Shown one piece after another: positions 53,805 through 62,394 of a stretch of 64,000 bases of DNA; position 1 is the first letter of the stretch, and each line of letters begins with the position of its first letter. This DNA comes from Aureimonas sp. ME7. GTDB taxonomy: Bacteria; Pseudomonadota; Alphaproteobacteria; Rhizobiales; Rhizobiaceae. Under the pieces are notes generated by a model that was not told where the DNA came from, did no database searches, and saw nothing but the letters and a program-made list of their open reading frames with translations. The stretch covers positions 1 through 64,000 of the forward strand of contig NZ_CAJCKW010000001.1 in assembly GCF_903970965.1 (NCBI RefSeq), written 5' to 3'. The position numbers were made by a program, and so were the translations under genes.

Positions 53805-54641
53805 TCAATGCGCGAGCCGCGCGGCGAGGGACCAATCCCCTTGCGCCTTGCGCACCTCGTCGCGCAGCGCCTCCCAGACGCGGGCGCGGTAGCGGTTGAA
53901 GTCGTCGCCGTTGCGCAGGTCGATGTCGCGCGGGCGCGGCAGGTCGATGTCGATGATCTCCTTCACGCGCGCGGGCCGGGCGGTCATCACGACGATCCGG
54001 TCGGCCAGAAAGATCGCCTCGTCGATGGAATGGGTGACGAAGACGACCGTCGTCTTGATCGTCTCCCAGATGCGCAGGAGCTCGGACTGGAGGATGTCGC
54101 GCGTCTGGGCGTCGAGGGCGGCGAAGGGCTCGTCCATCAGGAGCACTTCCGGATCGTTGGCGAGCGCGCGCGCGATCGCCACGCGCTGCTGCATGCCGCC
54201 CGAAAGCTGCGCGGGATAGCGGTCCTCGAAGCCCCCCAAGCCGAAGAGATCGAGCAGTTCTCGCGCCCGTTCGCGCCTTTCCCGCTTGCCGACCCCGCGC
54301 ACCTCCATCGCGTATTCGATGTTTTCCAGGGCCGTGCGCCAGGGAAAGAGCGCATATTGCTGGAAGACGTAAGCCGTCCCCGCGTGGGGGCGCGTCACGG
54401 GCTTGCCGTCGATCCGGGCGACGCCCGACGAGGCTTCCGTCAGCCCGGCGATGACGTCGAGCAGCACCGACTTGCCGCTGCCCGAAGGGCCGACCAGCGT
54501 GATGAACTCGCCCTTGCGAATGGCGAGGTCGACACCGCCGAGGACATCGACGCGGTCGCTTCGCCGCCCGTCCACGGTGACGCTCTGGCCGGGCTTGAGC
54601 TGGAATGTCTTGCGCAGGTCGCTGACGTCGATGCGGTCCAT
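53805..54641 (-). CDS. SsuB/TauB-type ABC transporter ATP-binding protein
   Basis: This 278-residue ATPase has Walker A GPSGSGKS, signature LSGGMQQRVAIARALANDPE, Walker B VLLMDEPFAALD and H-loop VFVTHSIDEAIFLADRIVVM. TAYVFQQYALFPWRTALENI (Q-loop) is typical of the nitrate/sulfonate/taurine importers. It stands 21 bases after the ferredoxin gene, in the same operon. Confidence 0.94.
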   Translation of the reverse strand: MDRIDVSDLRKTFQLKPGQSVTVDGRRSDRVDVLGGVDLAIRKGEFITLVGPSGSGKSVLLDVIAGLTEASSGVARIDGKPVTRPHAGTAYVFQQYALFPWRTALENIEYAMEVRGVGKRERRERARELLDLFGLGGFEDRYPAQLSGGMQQRVAIARALANDPEVLLMDEPFAALDAQTRDILQSELLRIWETIKTTVVFVTHSIDEAIFLADRIVVMTARPARVKEIIDIDLPRPRDIDLRNGDDFNRYRARVWEALRDEVRKAQGDWSLAARLAH

Positions 54642-54662
54642 GGATGGGTTCCCGGGATGAGT

Positions 54663-54992
54663 TCAGTTCTGCGCCGCGCGCAGGAGATGGGTGGGATCGC
54701 GGTCAGTGCCGCCGGCGCGTCCCCGGCTCCAGCCCAGCGCCCGGGCATAGGCGCCGAACAGGCCGCGCCGTTCGACCTCGGCTTCGGTCATGCCCGTGGG
54801 CCCGTTCGCCTGCTCGGCGACGTAGAGCGCGTCGGTCGGGCAGTAGATCTCGCAGAGGTAGCAAGTCTGGCAGTCGTCCTGCCGGGCGATGATCGGCAGC
54901 CCGGTCGCGTCTCGGTCGAAGACGAAGGCGGGGCATATCCGTTCGCAGATGTCGCAGCGGATGCAGCGGTCCCCGGACACGACCTCGATCAC
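54663..54992 (-). CDS. Two-cluster 4Fe-4S ferredoxin, AprB-like
   Basis: This 109-residue protein has two C-x2-C-x2-C-x3-CP sites: Cys10, 13, 16, 20 (CIRCDICERICP) and Cys41, 44, 47, 51 (CQTCYLCEIYCP). Such proteins shuttle single electrons. The C-terminal about 55 residues (TEAEVERRGLFGAYARALGW ... DPTHLLRAAQN) form a tail that may dock to the flavoprotein, as AprB does to AprA. It starts at GTG 54992, overlapping the flavoprotein stop (GTGA), so the two are made together. It is much like the small partner of APS-reductase-type complexes, but sulfate activation genes are absent. Confidence 0.88.
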   Translation of the reverse strand: MIEVVSGDRCIRCDICERICPAFVFDRDATGLPIIARQDDCQTCYLCEIYCPTDALYVAEQANGPTGMTEAEVERRGLFGAYARALGWSRGRAGGTDRDPTHLLRAAQN

Positions 54993-56623
54993 GACGCGGC
55001 TCCTTCCACACGGGCCTCGGCTTCCCCATCCCAGTCCGCCCGGACTTGGCCCAAGCCGCCCACTGTGATGCGCTGGGCCATGCCGGCGTCGGTTTCCGGG
55101 AAATCGCTGCGGCGATGGGCGCCGCGGCTTTCCGTGCGCAGCTGCGCGGCGGCAAGGGTCCAGCGCGTCACCGCCGTGACGGCGGCGACCTCGCGGGCAC
55201 GCAGACGCCCGATGCCTTGTGCCTGCAAGTGCCGGCTGACCTCCGTCCAGACGGCTTCCACCGCGCGTCGTCCCTCGGCGAGGGTGCCGGCGTGACGGCG
55301 ATAGTTCCGGCCGAGCGGCGCGATCCGGGCGCGCACTTCGGCCACGGCGCGGTCGAGATCGACGGCGCGCGCCTCGGCCGAGGGCCGCAGACCGGCGCAC
55401 CCGAGCGGTGCCACGCGGCGCTCGGCCTGCGCGGCCGCACGCCGGGCGGAAAGGCTGGCGCCCCGCCCCGCCCACCAGCCGCTGGCCATCGCCCAGGAGG
55501 CGTTGACCGCCCCGCCGCCGGAGACGCCGCCGGTCACGTTCTCTCGGCTGGCCGCGTCGCCGGCCGCGAAAAGGCCGGGAATGCCGGTCGAGCAATCGGC
55601 CGATGCGATGCGGATGCCGCCGGTTCCGCGCACCGTGCCCTCGAACTTCAGCTCCACCGGGAACAGGTCGCGGAAGGGATCGAGCCCCATGCGCTCGTAC
55701 GGCGTGAAGCAGTTGGGCTGGCCCCGGCGCAGCGCGTCCTCGATCGCGGGATCGGCGAGGTCGAGCCGCGCGAGGACGTCGCCTTCCCCCAAGGCCTCGG
55801 CGATCAGCCGTTCGGCGGCGCCGATGCCGTTGGTGACGGGTTCGCCGCCCGGCCCCCGGAGCGGCGTGCCGTCCGGCCGGTAGAAACTCGCCCAGCGGAA
55901 GGGCAGGCCCTTGTTCAGCGAAGAGCCGCGCGGGGCCAGCGTGTACTTGCCGGTGAACTCAAGCCCCGAAAGGCTCGCGCCCGCTTCCGCCGCGAACAGG
56001 TGTCCGTCGCCGGTGAGGCCCGTGCCGCCGAGGATGCGCTCGAAATAGGCGCAGCCGCCGCTCGCCAGGACCACCGCACCGGCACGAATCTCGAAGCTCG
56101 CGCCCGATCGCCGCGACATGCCGTTCGCACCCGCCACCGCATGGCCGTCGCCTAGCAATTCCAGGATCGGGTGGTGATCGAGGATGCGCACGCCGCGCTT
56201 GGCGACCTGTGCGCGCATGAAGCGCATGTAGTCGGGGCCGCGCAAATTGGCGACGTAGAGGTTTCCCCCCTCGTCGCTCGGAAACGGATAGCCCCATTCG
56301 CGAAGGCGCGTCAGGTTCTCGTAGCTCTGGTCGACGCAGCGCAACATCCAGCGGCGGTCGCCGAGCCCGGCCGTTCGCTTCCAGCGCGCTTCCACGGCGG
56401 CCTGTCGCCCGTCCCCGGGCGGCACGCACCATGTGCCGGTGTTGGAGGGCGCGGTCGCGCCGCTGGTGCCGAAATAGCCCTTGTCCGCCAAGACGACGCT
56501 CGCGCCGGCCTCGGCCGCCGAAAGGGCGGCCCAGGCCGCGGCCGGACCGCCGCCCACGACGAGCACGTCGCAGGCGAGGCGCTCGCCTTCGGGAAGCGAT
56601 CGGTCCTTGGCGGTGGAGGCCAT
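54989..56623 (-). CDS. AprA/fumarate-reductase-like FAD flavoprotein
   Basis: This 544-residue flavoprotein belongs to the succinate dehydrogenase/fumarate reductase/AprA family. The FAD fold is CDVLVVGGGPAAAWAALSAA (residues about 18-37) with DKGYFGTSGATAPSNTG. VVLASGGCAYFERILGGTGL and GIPGLFAAGDAASRENVTGG are typical. The fumarate-type catalytic HPT motif is not evident: the sector reads GLEFTGKYTLAP. It lies between a thiol-peroxidase-like gene and the ferredoxin, with which it shares a GTGA overlap. It probably oxidises or reduces a sulfur substrate brought in by the SsuABC-type importer; the substrate is unknown. Confidence 0.88.
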   Translation of the reverse strand: MASTAKDRSLPEGERLACDVLVVGGGPAAAWAALSAAEAGASVVLADKGYFGTSGATAPSNTGTWCVPPGDGRQAAVEARWKRTAGLGDRRWMLRCVDQSYENLTRLREWGYPFPSDEGGNLYVANLRGPDYMRFMRAQVAKRGVRILDHHPILELLGDGHAVAGANGMSRRSGASFEIRAGAVVLASGGCAYFERILGGTGLTGDGHLFAAEAGASLSGLEFTGKYTLAPRGSSLNKGLPFRWASFYRPDGTPLRGPGGEPVTNGIGAAERLIAEALGEGDVLARLDLADPAIEDALRRGQPNCFTPYERMGLDPFRDLFPVELKFEGTVRGTGGIRIASADCSTGIPGLFAAGDAASRENVTGGVSGGGAVNASWAMASGWWAGRGASLSARRAAAQAERRVAPLGCAGLRPSAEARAVDLDRAVAEVRARIAPLGRNYRRHAGTLAEGRRAVEAVWTEVSRHLQAQGIGRLRAREVAAVTAVTRWTLAAAQLRTESRGAHRRSDFPETDAGMAQRITVGGLGQVRADWDGEAEARVEGAAS

Positions 56624-56649
56624 CCGGCGCGCCCTCGATCCGGCTTCGC

Positions 56650-57237
56650 TCAGGCGGCGGCCGGGACGACGCCCGGTTCGTTGCCTGCCGTCCACTTGAT
56701 GTTGCAGCCGATCGAGGGCGTCTGCGCCGCACCGGGTGCCTGTCCGGCGAGGACCGCGTCCACGGCCGCACGCAGGTCCGCGCCGGTCACCGGCTTGCCG
56801 TTTCCGGGGCGCGCGTCGTCGAACTGGCCGTGATAGCGGAGCCGGCGCTCGGCGTCGAAAAGGAAGAAGTCCGGCGTGCAGGCGGCGTCGTAGGCCTTGG
56901 CCACCTCCTGCGAGGCGTCCTTCAGATAGGGGAAGTCGTAGCCCTGCTCGCGCACCTCCGCCTCGATCCGCTCCAGCGTTTCCTCGGGATGGGCCGCAGC
57001 GTCGTTGGAGTTGATGGCGATCACGGCCAAGCCCTTGGCGGCATAGTCGCGCGCGAAGGCCGCGAGTTCTTCGCGCAGGAGCACCACGAACGGACAGCGG
57101 TTCGAGATGAAGGCGACGAGGAGCGCCGGTCGATCGGCGAAGTCGGAGAGCGCGACCTCGTGCCCGCCGGGGCCCGGCAGCGAGAAACCCGGAGCCTTGG
57201 TGCCGAGGGCGACGGTGTTGGATTGGGTCTTGGGCAT
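56650..57237 (-). CDS. Thioredoxin-fold protein, peroxiredoxin/TlpA-like
   Basis: This 195-residue protein has the AhpC/TSA fold: GTKAPGFSLPGPGGHEVALS then LVAFISNRCPFVVLLREELA with one active cysteine, Cys48, where a CxxC would be expected (SNRCPFV). IAINSNDAAAHPEETLERIE and TPDFFLFDAERRLRYHGQFD match the cytosolic thioredoxin-like family with a single Cys. It lacks a signal peptide. It is the first gene of the six-gene operon, 26 bases before the flavoprotein gene. It may handle thiol or peroxide by-products. Confidence 0.85.
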   Translation of the reverse strand: MPKTQSNTVALGTKAPGFSLPGPGGHEVALSDFADRPALLVAFISNRCPFVVLLREELAAFARDYAAKGLAVIAINSNDAAAHPEETLERIEAEVREQGYDFPYLKDASQEVAKAYDAACTPDFFLFDAERRLRYHGQFDDARPGNGKPVTGADLRAAVDAVLAGQAPGAAQTPSIGCNIKWTAGNEPGVVPAAA

Positions 57238-57269
57238 GCGAGCCTCCACGCATCGGGGATGCGAAGAGT

Positions 57270-57315
57270 GGAGCATTCAGTATACTATATTGGTAGACAA
57301 AAAATTCCTCGGACG
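57270..57315 (-). promoter_or_regulatory. AT-rich promoter/operator of the sulfur operon
   Basis: A sharp AT-rich island (cagtatactatattggtaga) in very GC-rich DNA lies 33-78 bases before the operon's first ATG. It contains the palindrome AGTATACT at 57279-57286, with a TATACT that could be a -10 box, and TTGTCT nearby at 57292-57299. No good -35 box is spaced 17 bases away, so activation by a regulator is likely. Confidence 0.5.
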
Positions 57316-57461
57316 TGCGTCTTGTTAGATTGTTCGTCCGGAGTGCTTTGCCGGGCTGCGATTGGTTGTCGGGACGCGATCGGACCGGAGCGGCATGGCC
57401 CGGCCCGGCGGGCGACCCTCGCCGCCGGCCCCGAGGCCCTCCGGCTTCCCGAGCGACAGCA

Positions 57462-57690
57462 TCAGACGGTTGCCCGGTCGAAGAAGGCGTAGCCGAAGCG
57501 CACGCGCTGCGCGATGGGCATCTGGCGCTCTGCGGTGCCGCGCGCGGTATGGATGACGGTCGTGTTGCCGGACGCGGTGGCGCCGCTCGTGCCGACGTAA
57601 CCCTTCTGCATCAGCATCACGGAGGCTCCCGCCTCCAGCGCCGTCATGGCGACCCAGGACCCGGCCGGACCACGCCGAGGCAGCGGCATG
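57462..57690 (-). pseudogene. Remnant of a second AprA-like flavoprotein
   Basis: About 75 residues show the FAD-fold region GPAGSWVAMTALEAGASVML then MQKGYVGTSGATASGNTTVI, which aligns with GPAAAWAALSAAEAGASVVL and ADKGYFGTSGATAPSNTGTW of the intact flavoprotein at 54989. The leading VVGGG strand is replaced by LPRR and the frame stops after RFGYAFFDRATV, so only a small N-terminal piece remains. It is nearer to another family member than to the intact copy, so it is not a simple recent duplicate. Confidence 0.75.
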
Positions 57691-57740
57691 ATCGGCGGGC
57701 GGAAGCCGGGATCGCGATGTCGCCGACCCCAGGTTGGGCG

Positions 57741-59291
57741 TCAGGTTCGGGTCGCCGTGGCGAGATCGGCGAGATCGATTTCCTCTTCGAGGACATGGAA
57801 GGCGTCGTCGCCGATCGTGCCGTCCCGGCGCAGTTCCAGAAGCCGCTGCCGGCGGACCGTCAGCACGCCGGCCCGCAAGGCCTTCTCGGGTGGAGTGGGG
57901 CGCCCGTCCCCATCGTCCGCGTCCGCCGCCACGCGCCGCTCGTAGTCCAGCTCGTCGCGCAAGGCGGCCATTCCCGGTGCTCCGTCGTCCCGCACGGCCG
58001 CGAGCCCCGCTTCGGCCAGGGCCACACGGGCGATCCTCACCTCCCGGGCGACCGGCCCGTCGTCCTTCAGTCGAAGGACCCGTACCAGCGGACGCAGCGT
58101 CGGCCCCTGGATCACCAGAGTTCCGAGGGTGACGGCGAAGGCGCAGAACAGGAGCATGCCGCGCTCGGGAAAGTCGCCGGGCAAGGCCAGTGCCGTGGCG
58201 ACGGTGACGATGCCGCGCGTGCCCGCCCATCCGATGACGAGGCCGGTTCGCCAATCCGGCGCCCCGCCGCCGTCGAGATCGGCGGCACCGTTCAGCTTGA
58301 GCTGCCGCCGGCTCCAAAGGGCCGCGGCAAGGGTCCAGCCCAGCCGGACGGCGATCACGGTCGCGAGGACCGCCGCACCGACGACCGCCCAGCGACCGAG
58401 CTCCCCGTCCGGCGCCGACGCGATCACGGCGCCGAGCTCGAGGCCGATGATGAGGAAGGCGAGGACGTTGAGGACGACGACGGCGGTGTCCCAGACGGCG
58501 AAGGACGGGATGCGCAGCCGTGCCGACTGGTAGGCGGCGGGCAACCTCGCGAGCGTCATGCCGTAGGCGACGATCGTCAGGATCGGGGACATGCCGAGTC
58601 GTTCTGACACCACCCAGACACCAAACGTGGAGACGAACTGGAAGATGATGGAGGACGGTGCGTCTTCGATCCGGCGCGTGATGCCGCCGACGATCCAGGC
58701 GAGGGCAAGGCCCGCGACGACGCTGCCGACGAGCGAAAGCAGGAAGGCCGGCGCGATGACCTCGGTGCCGATACCGCCGCCCGAGGCGACGGCTGCGAGC
58801 GCGAGGCGGTAGATCAGCAGCGTGGATGCGTCGTTGAGAAGCGCCTCGTTGCGCAGGATCACCGACACCCGATGCGGCAGGCGTACGTCCTGGAGCACCG
58901 TCGTCGTCGCGACCGCATCCGGAGGCGCGACGATGGCGCCGATCGCGATGGCGGCCGCCCAGGGGATGCCGGGAACGATCCAATGGACGACGAACGCGGC
59001 GGCCGCGGTCGTGAGGCCGACGGCGACGAGTGCCAGGCTGAGGACGGCGCCCCAGTTGCGCTTCAGGTCCCGCAGCGAGGTGTCGTAGGCCGCGTCCAGG
59101 AGCACGGGCGCGACGAACAGCGCGAGGACCAGGTCGGGTTCGAGATGGAACTCGACATGGAAGGGCGCGAAGGCGATGCCCACACCCGCGAGCGCGAGGA
59201 GGACGGGGTAGGGAAGATGTCCGCGCCGGGCCAGGCCAAGGATCAGAACGCCGACCGCGAGCATCCCGAGGATGGTCTCGAACACGATCAT
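57741..59291 (-). CDS. CPA1-family Na+/H+ (or K+/H+) antiporter
   Basis: This 516-residue antiporter has about 12 helices followed by a cytosolic tail of about 110 residues. The ion-binding ND pair is in RNEALLNDASTLLIYRLALA, and AIAIGAIVAPPDAVATTTVL and VIGWAGTRGIVTVATALALP are typical of NhaP-type proteins. It exchanges monovalent cations for protons in pH or salt homeostasis. The tail (REVRIARVALAEAGLAAVRD ... DDAFHVLEEEIDLADLATAT) is helical. The ATG at 59291 (MIVFETILG) has GGGAG upstream; a longer reading to 59342 is unlikely. Confidence 0.93.
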   Translation of the reverse strand: MIVFETILGMLAVGVLILGLARRGHLPYPVLLALAGVGIAFAPFHVEFHLEPDLVLALFVAPVLLDAAYDTSLRDLKRNWGAVLSLALVAVGLTTAAAAFVVHWIVPGIPWAAAIAIGAIVAPPDAVATTTVLQDVRLPHRVSVILRNEALLNDASTLLIYRLALAAVASGGGIGTEVIAPAFLLSLVGSVVAGLALAWIVGGITRRIEDAPSSIIFQFVSTFGVWVVSERLGMSPILTIVAYGMTLARLPAAYQSARLRIPSFAVWDTAVVVLNVLAFLIIGLELGAVIASAPDGELGRWAVVGAAVLATVIAVRLGWTLAAALWSRRQLKLNGAADLDGGGAPDWRTGLVIGWAGTRGIVTVATALALPGDFPERGMLLFCAFAVTLGTLVIQGPTLRPLVRVLRLKDDGPVAREVRIARVALAEAGLAAVRDDGAPGMAALRDELDYERRVAADADDGDGRPTPPEKALRAGVLTVRRQRLLELRRDGTIGDDAFHVLEEEIDLADLATATRT

Positions 59292-59411
59292 GCCAGGTCG
59301 CTCCCATTCAGCTAGGCTCGAGCGCATGAGGTAGCGTGGCATGTCGGAGGCGCCATAGGCTCCGGACCCGCCAACCCGTCGTCCGCTATGCCGGGGCCCC
59401 GCGGCGTCCCC

Positions 59412-60089
59412 TCAATCGGCTGCCGCGCGGCGCGTCTCGAGCTTGCTCAACTCGCGAACGACGGTCGGGAGGATGCCGTCCACGATGCGCTTGACGCCGG
59501 CCGCGTTCGGATGGATGCCGTCGCCGAGGTTCAGGCTCCGCTCGCCCGCCACGCCCTTCAGGAAGAACGGATAGAGCGCCGCCGAGTGCCGCTCCGCCAA
59601 GCGGGCGAAGATCGGAGCGAACGAACGCGAGGCCTCGTTGCCGAGGCCGGGCGGGACGACCATCCCGGCAAGCACCACGGCCTTCGACCTGCCTCCGACA
59701 TGCGACAGGACGGTGTCGAGGTTGCGTTCCGTGGTGCCGGGTGCCACGCCCCGGAAGATGTCGTTCGCACCGAACTCGACGATGGTGAGGTCGGTGCCCT
59801 TCGGCACGGCGCGCTCCATTCGCGCTACGGCTCTGGCCGACGTGTCGCCGGAGACGCCTGCGTTGGCGACCGTCACGTCGTAGCCCCTGGCCCGAAGCGC
59901 GGCCTGCAACTGCGCCGGGAACGCCTCGCCCGGTCGCAGGCCGTAACCGGCCACAAGACTGTCGCCGAACGCGACGATCCGGATCGGCTTCGAGGGTGGC
60001 TGAGCGAGCGCGTCGCTACCCGTCGTCACCAGGACGCCGAGCATGGATAGGGCCACCGCGGCGGCTCGGAAAAGAACTCCGTCGGGCAT
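59412..60089 (-). CDS. tesA: TesA-type periplasmic esterase/lysophospholipase (SGNH hydrolase)
   Basis: This 225-residue exported esterase has a signal peptide (MPDGVLFRAAAVALSMLGVL, cut near ALA before QPPSKP). Block I is IVAFGDSLVAGYGL (Ser), block II has NAGVSGDTSA (Gly), block III has EFGANDIFRG (Asn) and block V has LGDGIHPNAAGVKRIV (Asp-x-x-His), so all SGNH residues are present. It hydrolyses short acyl esters or thioesters. The ATG at 60089 is chosen because the signal peptide begins there. Confidence 0.93.
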   Translation of the reverse strand: MPDGVLFRAAAVALSMLGVLVTTGSDALAQPPSKPIRIVAFGDSLVAGYGLRPGEAFPAQLQAALRARGYDVTVANAGVSGDTSARAVARMERAVPKGTDLTIVEFGANDIFRGVAPGTTERNLDTVLSHVGGRSKAVVLAGMVVPPGLGNEASRSFAPIFARLAERHSAALYPFFLKGVAGERSLNLGDGIHPNAAGVKRIVDGILPTVVRELSKLETRRAAAD

Positions 60090-60295
60090 GGGACGTCCTG
60101 AGGCGGGGTAAAGGGCAACCATACATGGGCCGGGACAAGCGCATTTGCGACGCGGGGTCAGGCAGGGTTGATCGCGGCGCGTCCATTTGCCCCGAGGGAG
60201 TTGGTCACTTTCCTTCGTTCGAACTGTGATCCGACGAAACGCGCACGACATGAGGACGACAAGGAGTGCGGCTATCCCGCGTCGTGTTCGAAACC

Positions 60296-60571
60296 ATGAC
60301 GGGCACCACGATGCAGATTTTCCATCCGATCTTCGGTGAGCTTGTCACTGCGAACAGGCTGGTTCGCGGCGGCCGTTGGGTCTTTCGCGGCACGATCGTG
60401 CCGCTCGACGACGTTTTCGCCGACCTCGACGGGGGCATGAGCCTGCACGAGGTCTGGGAGAAGCACGGAGCGTTGGTGAAGGCCGACCTCGAAGCGGTCG
60501 CCGTTCGCGCGTCACGGGGAGGAGCGATGACGATGGGCGAACCGGTGGGGGAGCGACGGCGCGCGGCCTGA
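60296..60571 (+). CDS. DUF433 family protein
   Basis: This small protein of about 91 residues has the DUF433 pattern RGGRWVFRGTIVPLDDVFAD then LDGGMSLHEVWEKHGALVKA followed by a helix (DLEAVAVRAS). DUF433 proteins have a winged-helix fold, and some are antitoxins with a PIN-domain partner; no such toxin gene is adjacent. The start is unclear (ATG 60296 or 60311, or GTG 60266); AAGGAG at 60261 is too far from the ATGs. The C-terminal MTMGEPVGERRRAA is a basic tail. Confidence 0.7.
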   Translation: MTGTTMQIFHPIFGELVTANRLVRGGRWVFRGTIVPLDDVFADLDGGMSLHEVWEKHGALVKADLEAVAVRASRGGAMTMGEPVGERRRAA

Positions 60572-60765
60572 GGACGGAGCCGTTCGGTCCGCGTCCTGAA
60601 CCGGAGGCGGAAGGGCAGGAGGATTCATTTCGCGCAGCGCGGGGAGCCCCGATATCCCGCCCTGAGGGTCGGCGCCGATCGAAGGAGTGCTGACGGCATC
60701 CACGGCGACGGATGGCGCCGCAGCGGCAGGACGCGAGGTGCCGGCTGATTGCGGCGCCCATCGTG

Positions 60766-61194
60766 TCATGTCTGCGAGGGCGTTCGGGTCGAGCTCAAGG
60801 GAACGGCATCGCCGAGCGTGGCTCGGCTCCGTTCGCCACGGCCGGCCGCCTCCTTCCGCCACGGCCACCTCCCGTCGATCTCGACCTCCAGCGAGACGCT
60901 GAGGAAGGTCCGGATGGCGACGATCCCCGCCAGAACGGCGAGGCTCTGGAGGCTCGGCTCGATGGCGACGGTGTTGATAATGTCGGCCGCAACGAGCAGT
61001 TCCAGTCCGAGGAGGATCGAGCGGCCGACGCTCGAGCGATAGGTTCGGTAGGTATCCTCCCCGGGGGCGGAACTCAGCCATTCCCGCAAGTATCGGATCG
61101 TCGCGCCGACGATGCCGACGACGATGGCAAGGATGCCGAACACCTCGATGGCGCGGGTCGTCCAGTGCAGGAGGGTGACGAAATCGAGATCCAT
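60766..61194 (-). CDS. DUF1622 membrane protein
   Basis: This 142-residue protein has three membrane helices and the DUF1622 core: VFGILAIVVGIVGATIRYLR, SVGRSILLGLELLVAADIIN and LAVLAGIVAIRTFLSVSLEV then EIDGRWPW. Function is unknown. The last about 30 residues are basic and hydrophilic. It is a leftward single gene between the DUF433 gene and a small hypothetical gene. Confidence 0.9.
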   Translation of the reverse strand: MDLDFVTLLHWTTRAIEVFGILAIVVGIVGATIRYLREWLSSAPGEDTYRTYRSSVGRSILLGLELLVAADIINTVAIEPSLQSLAVLAGIVAIRTFLSVSLEVEIDGRWPWRKEAAGRGERSRATLGDAVPLSSTRTPSQT

Positions 61195-61425
61195 GGGCGA
61201 AGGGCTACGATCTTTCGCGCGGACCGTCGATCCCCCTCTGGGCGCCGGATATCCGCAACCTCCGGCGCTTCGATATCCTCGCTCCGAGGAGCGAAAGGCC
61301 CGCTGGCCGCGGCTACTCCCGACCGATCCGCGGCGTCCGTTCGGCGAAGCCGGGACGGGACGCCGCGGGCTCGAGCCTGTTCGCCAAGCGCATTCAGCGG
61401 GCGGGGAACGCGATGACCTCGGGTT

Positions 61426-61632
61426 CTACTTCCCGGCTTGGGTCTTCCTGCCCGGCCGGACGCTGTCGATAGCGGTCCGGATCACGTTCTTCCGGCGGCG
61501 GGGATCCATGTCGGGCACTAGGGTGCCCTTCAGCATCTCCTCGCCGATCGCCGCGGTCTCCTCCTTCGTCAAATCGCGGCGACGCATCCGGCCCGCCTCG
61601 ATCTCCCACGCGTTCATCACACCCTTGGTCAC
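61426..61632 (-). CDS. Small hypothetical protein
   Basis: This 68-residue basic protein (MTKGVMNAWEIEAGRMRRRD, then KEETAAIGEEMLKGTLVPDM) starts at GTG 61632, with AGGAGG six bases before it. An internal ATG at codon 6 is an alternative. It is helical and rich in Arg/Lys at the end (RPGRKTQAGK). I do not recognise the family. The strong ribosome binding site supports coding. Confidence 0.65.
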   Translation of the reverse strand: MTKGVMNAWEIEAGRMRRRDLTKEETAAIGEEMLKGTLVPDMDPRRRKNVIRTAIDSVRPGRKTQAGK

Positions 61633-61905
61633 CGGCTTCCTCCTGGTTTCGACGACACAACCGAGCTCGCGGGGCCGATGTTCCGGTGTGGCGACTCCAT
61701 GCGACCGTCCGGTTGCCGATCTTCCTCGAACCGAGGCCTTGCCAGGCCGGACCGTATCCTCGAAAACCTCGCCAGCCCATGGGTGACGGGTCGCCGGAGC
61801 TCCGCCATTCCCGGTTCCTGCCCGTAAGCCCGACGAGCCAACGGCGACACGGGGACCTCCATCGTCTATGACCTTGGGCCCGTCTTTCGTTTCCTTGGTT
61901 CCGTC

Positions 61906-62394
61906 ATGAAGCTCCGGCTCGCCTTGTTCGCTCTTCTGCTTCCGTTCCAGGCTTCGGCTCGCGATATCGGGGAAGTGTCGACGGCCTTCAAACTCATCGG
62001 CCCGAACCACAAGATCGTCGTGACGGCGTTCGAGGATCCGAAGGTCAAGGGCATCAGTTGCTACGTCGCCCGGCCGCGCACGGGCGGTCTGAAGGGCGCC
62101 GTGGGGCTGGCCGAGGATCCGTCGATCGCCAGCGTCTCCTGCGTCCAGACCGGACCCGTCACCTACGCCGAGGCGATCAGCGGGGACGAGGAGGGCGAGC
62201 AGGTCTTCGACGAGAGCCGCTCCCTGATCTTCAAGTCGCTGGAGATCGACCGCATCCTCGACAAGGAGAACGGCAGCCTCGTCTATGTCGCGCGGACCAC
62301 GCGGCTGATCGACGGGTCCCCCAGCACCTCGCTGTCGGTGGTCGCCCCGATGACATGGGAAGCCGTGCCGGCGGAGGCGCCCAAGGTTCGCTGA
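61906..62394 (+). CDS. creA: CreA family periplasmic protein
   Basis: This 162-residue exported protein has a signal peptide (MKLRLALFALLLPFQASARD) and the CreA core: FKLIGPNHKIVVTAFEDPKV then KGISCYVARPRTGGLKGAVG and SIASVSCVQTGPV, with two cysteines that may pair (ISCYVAR and VSCVQT). CreA is widespread in proteobacteria and its role is unknown. The start ATG at 61906 fits the signal peptide. Confidence 0.92.
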   Translation: MKLRLALFALLLPFQASARDIGEVSTAFKLIGPNHKIVVTAFEDPKVKGISCYVARPRTGGLKGAVGLAEDPSIASVSCVQTGPVTYAEAISGDEEGEQVFDESRSLIFKSLEIDRILDKENGSLVYVARTTRLIDGSPSTSLSVVAPMTWEAVPAEAPKVR

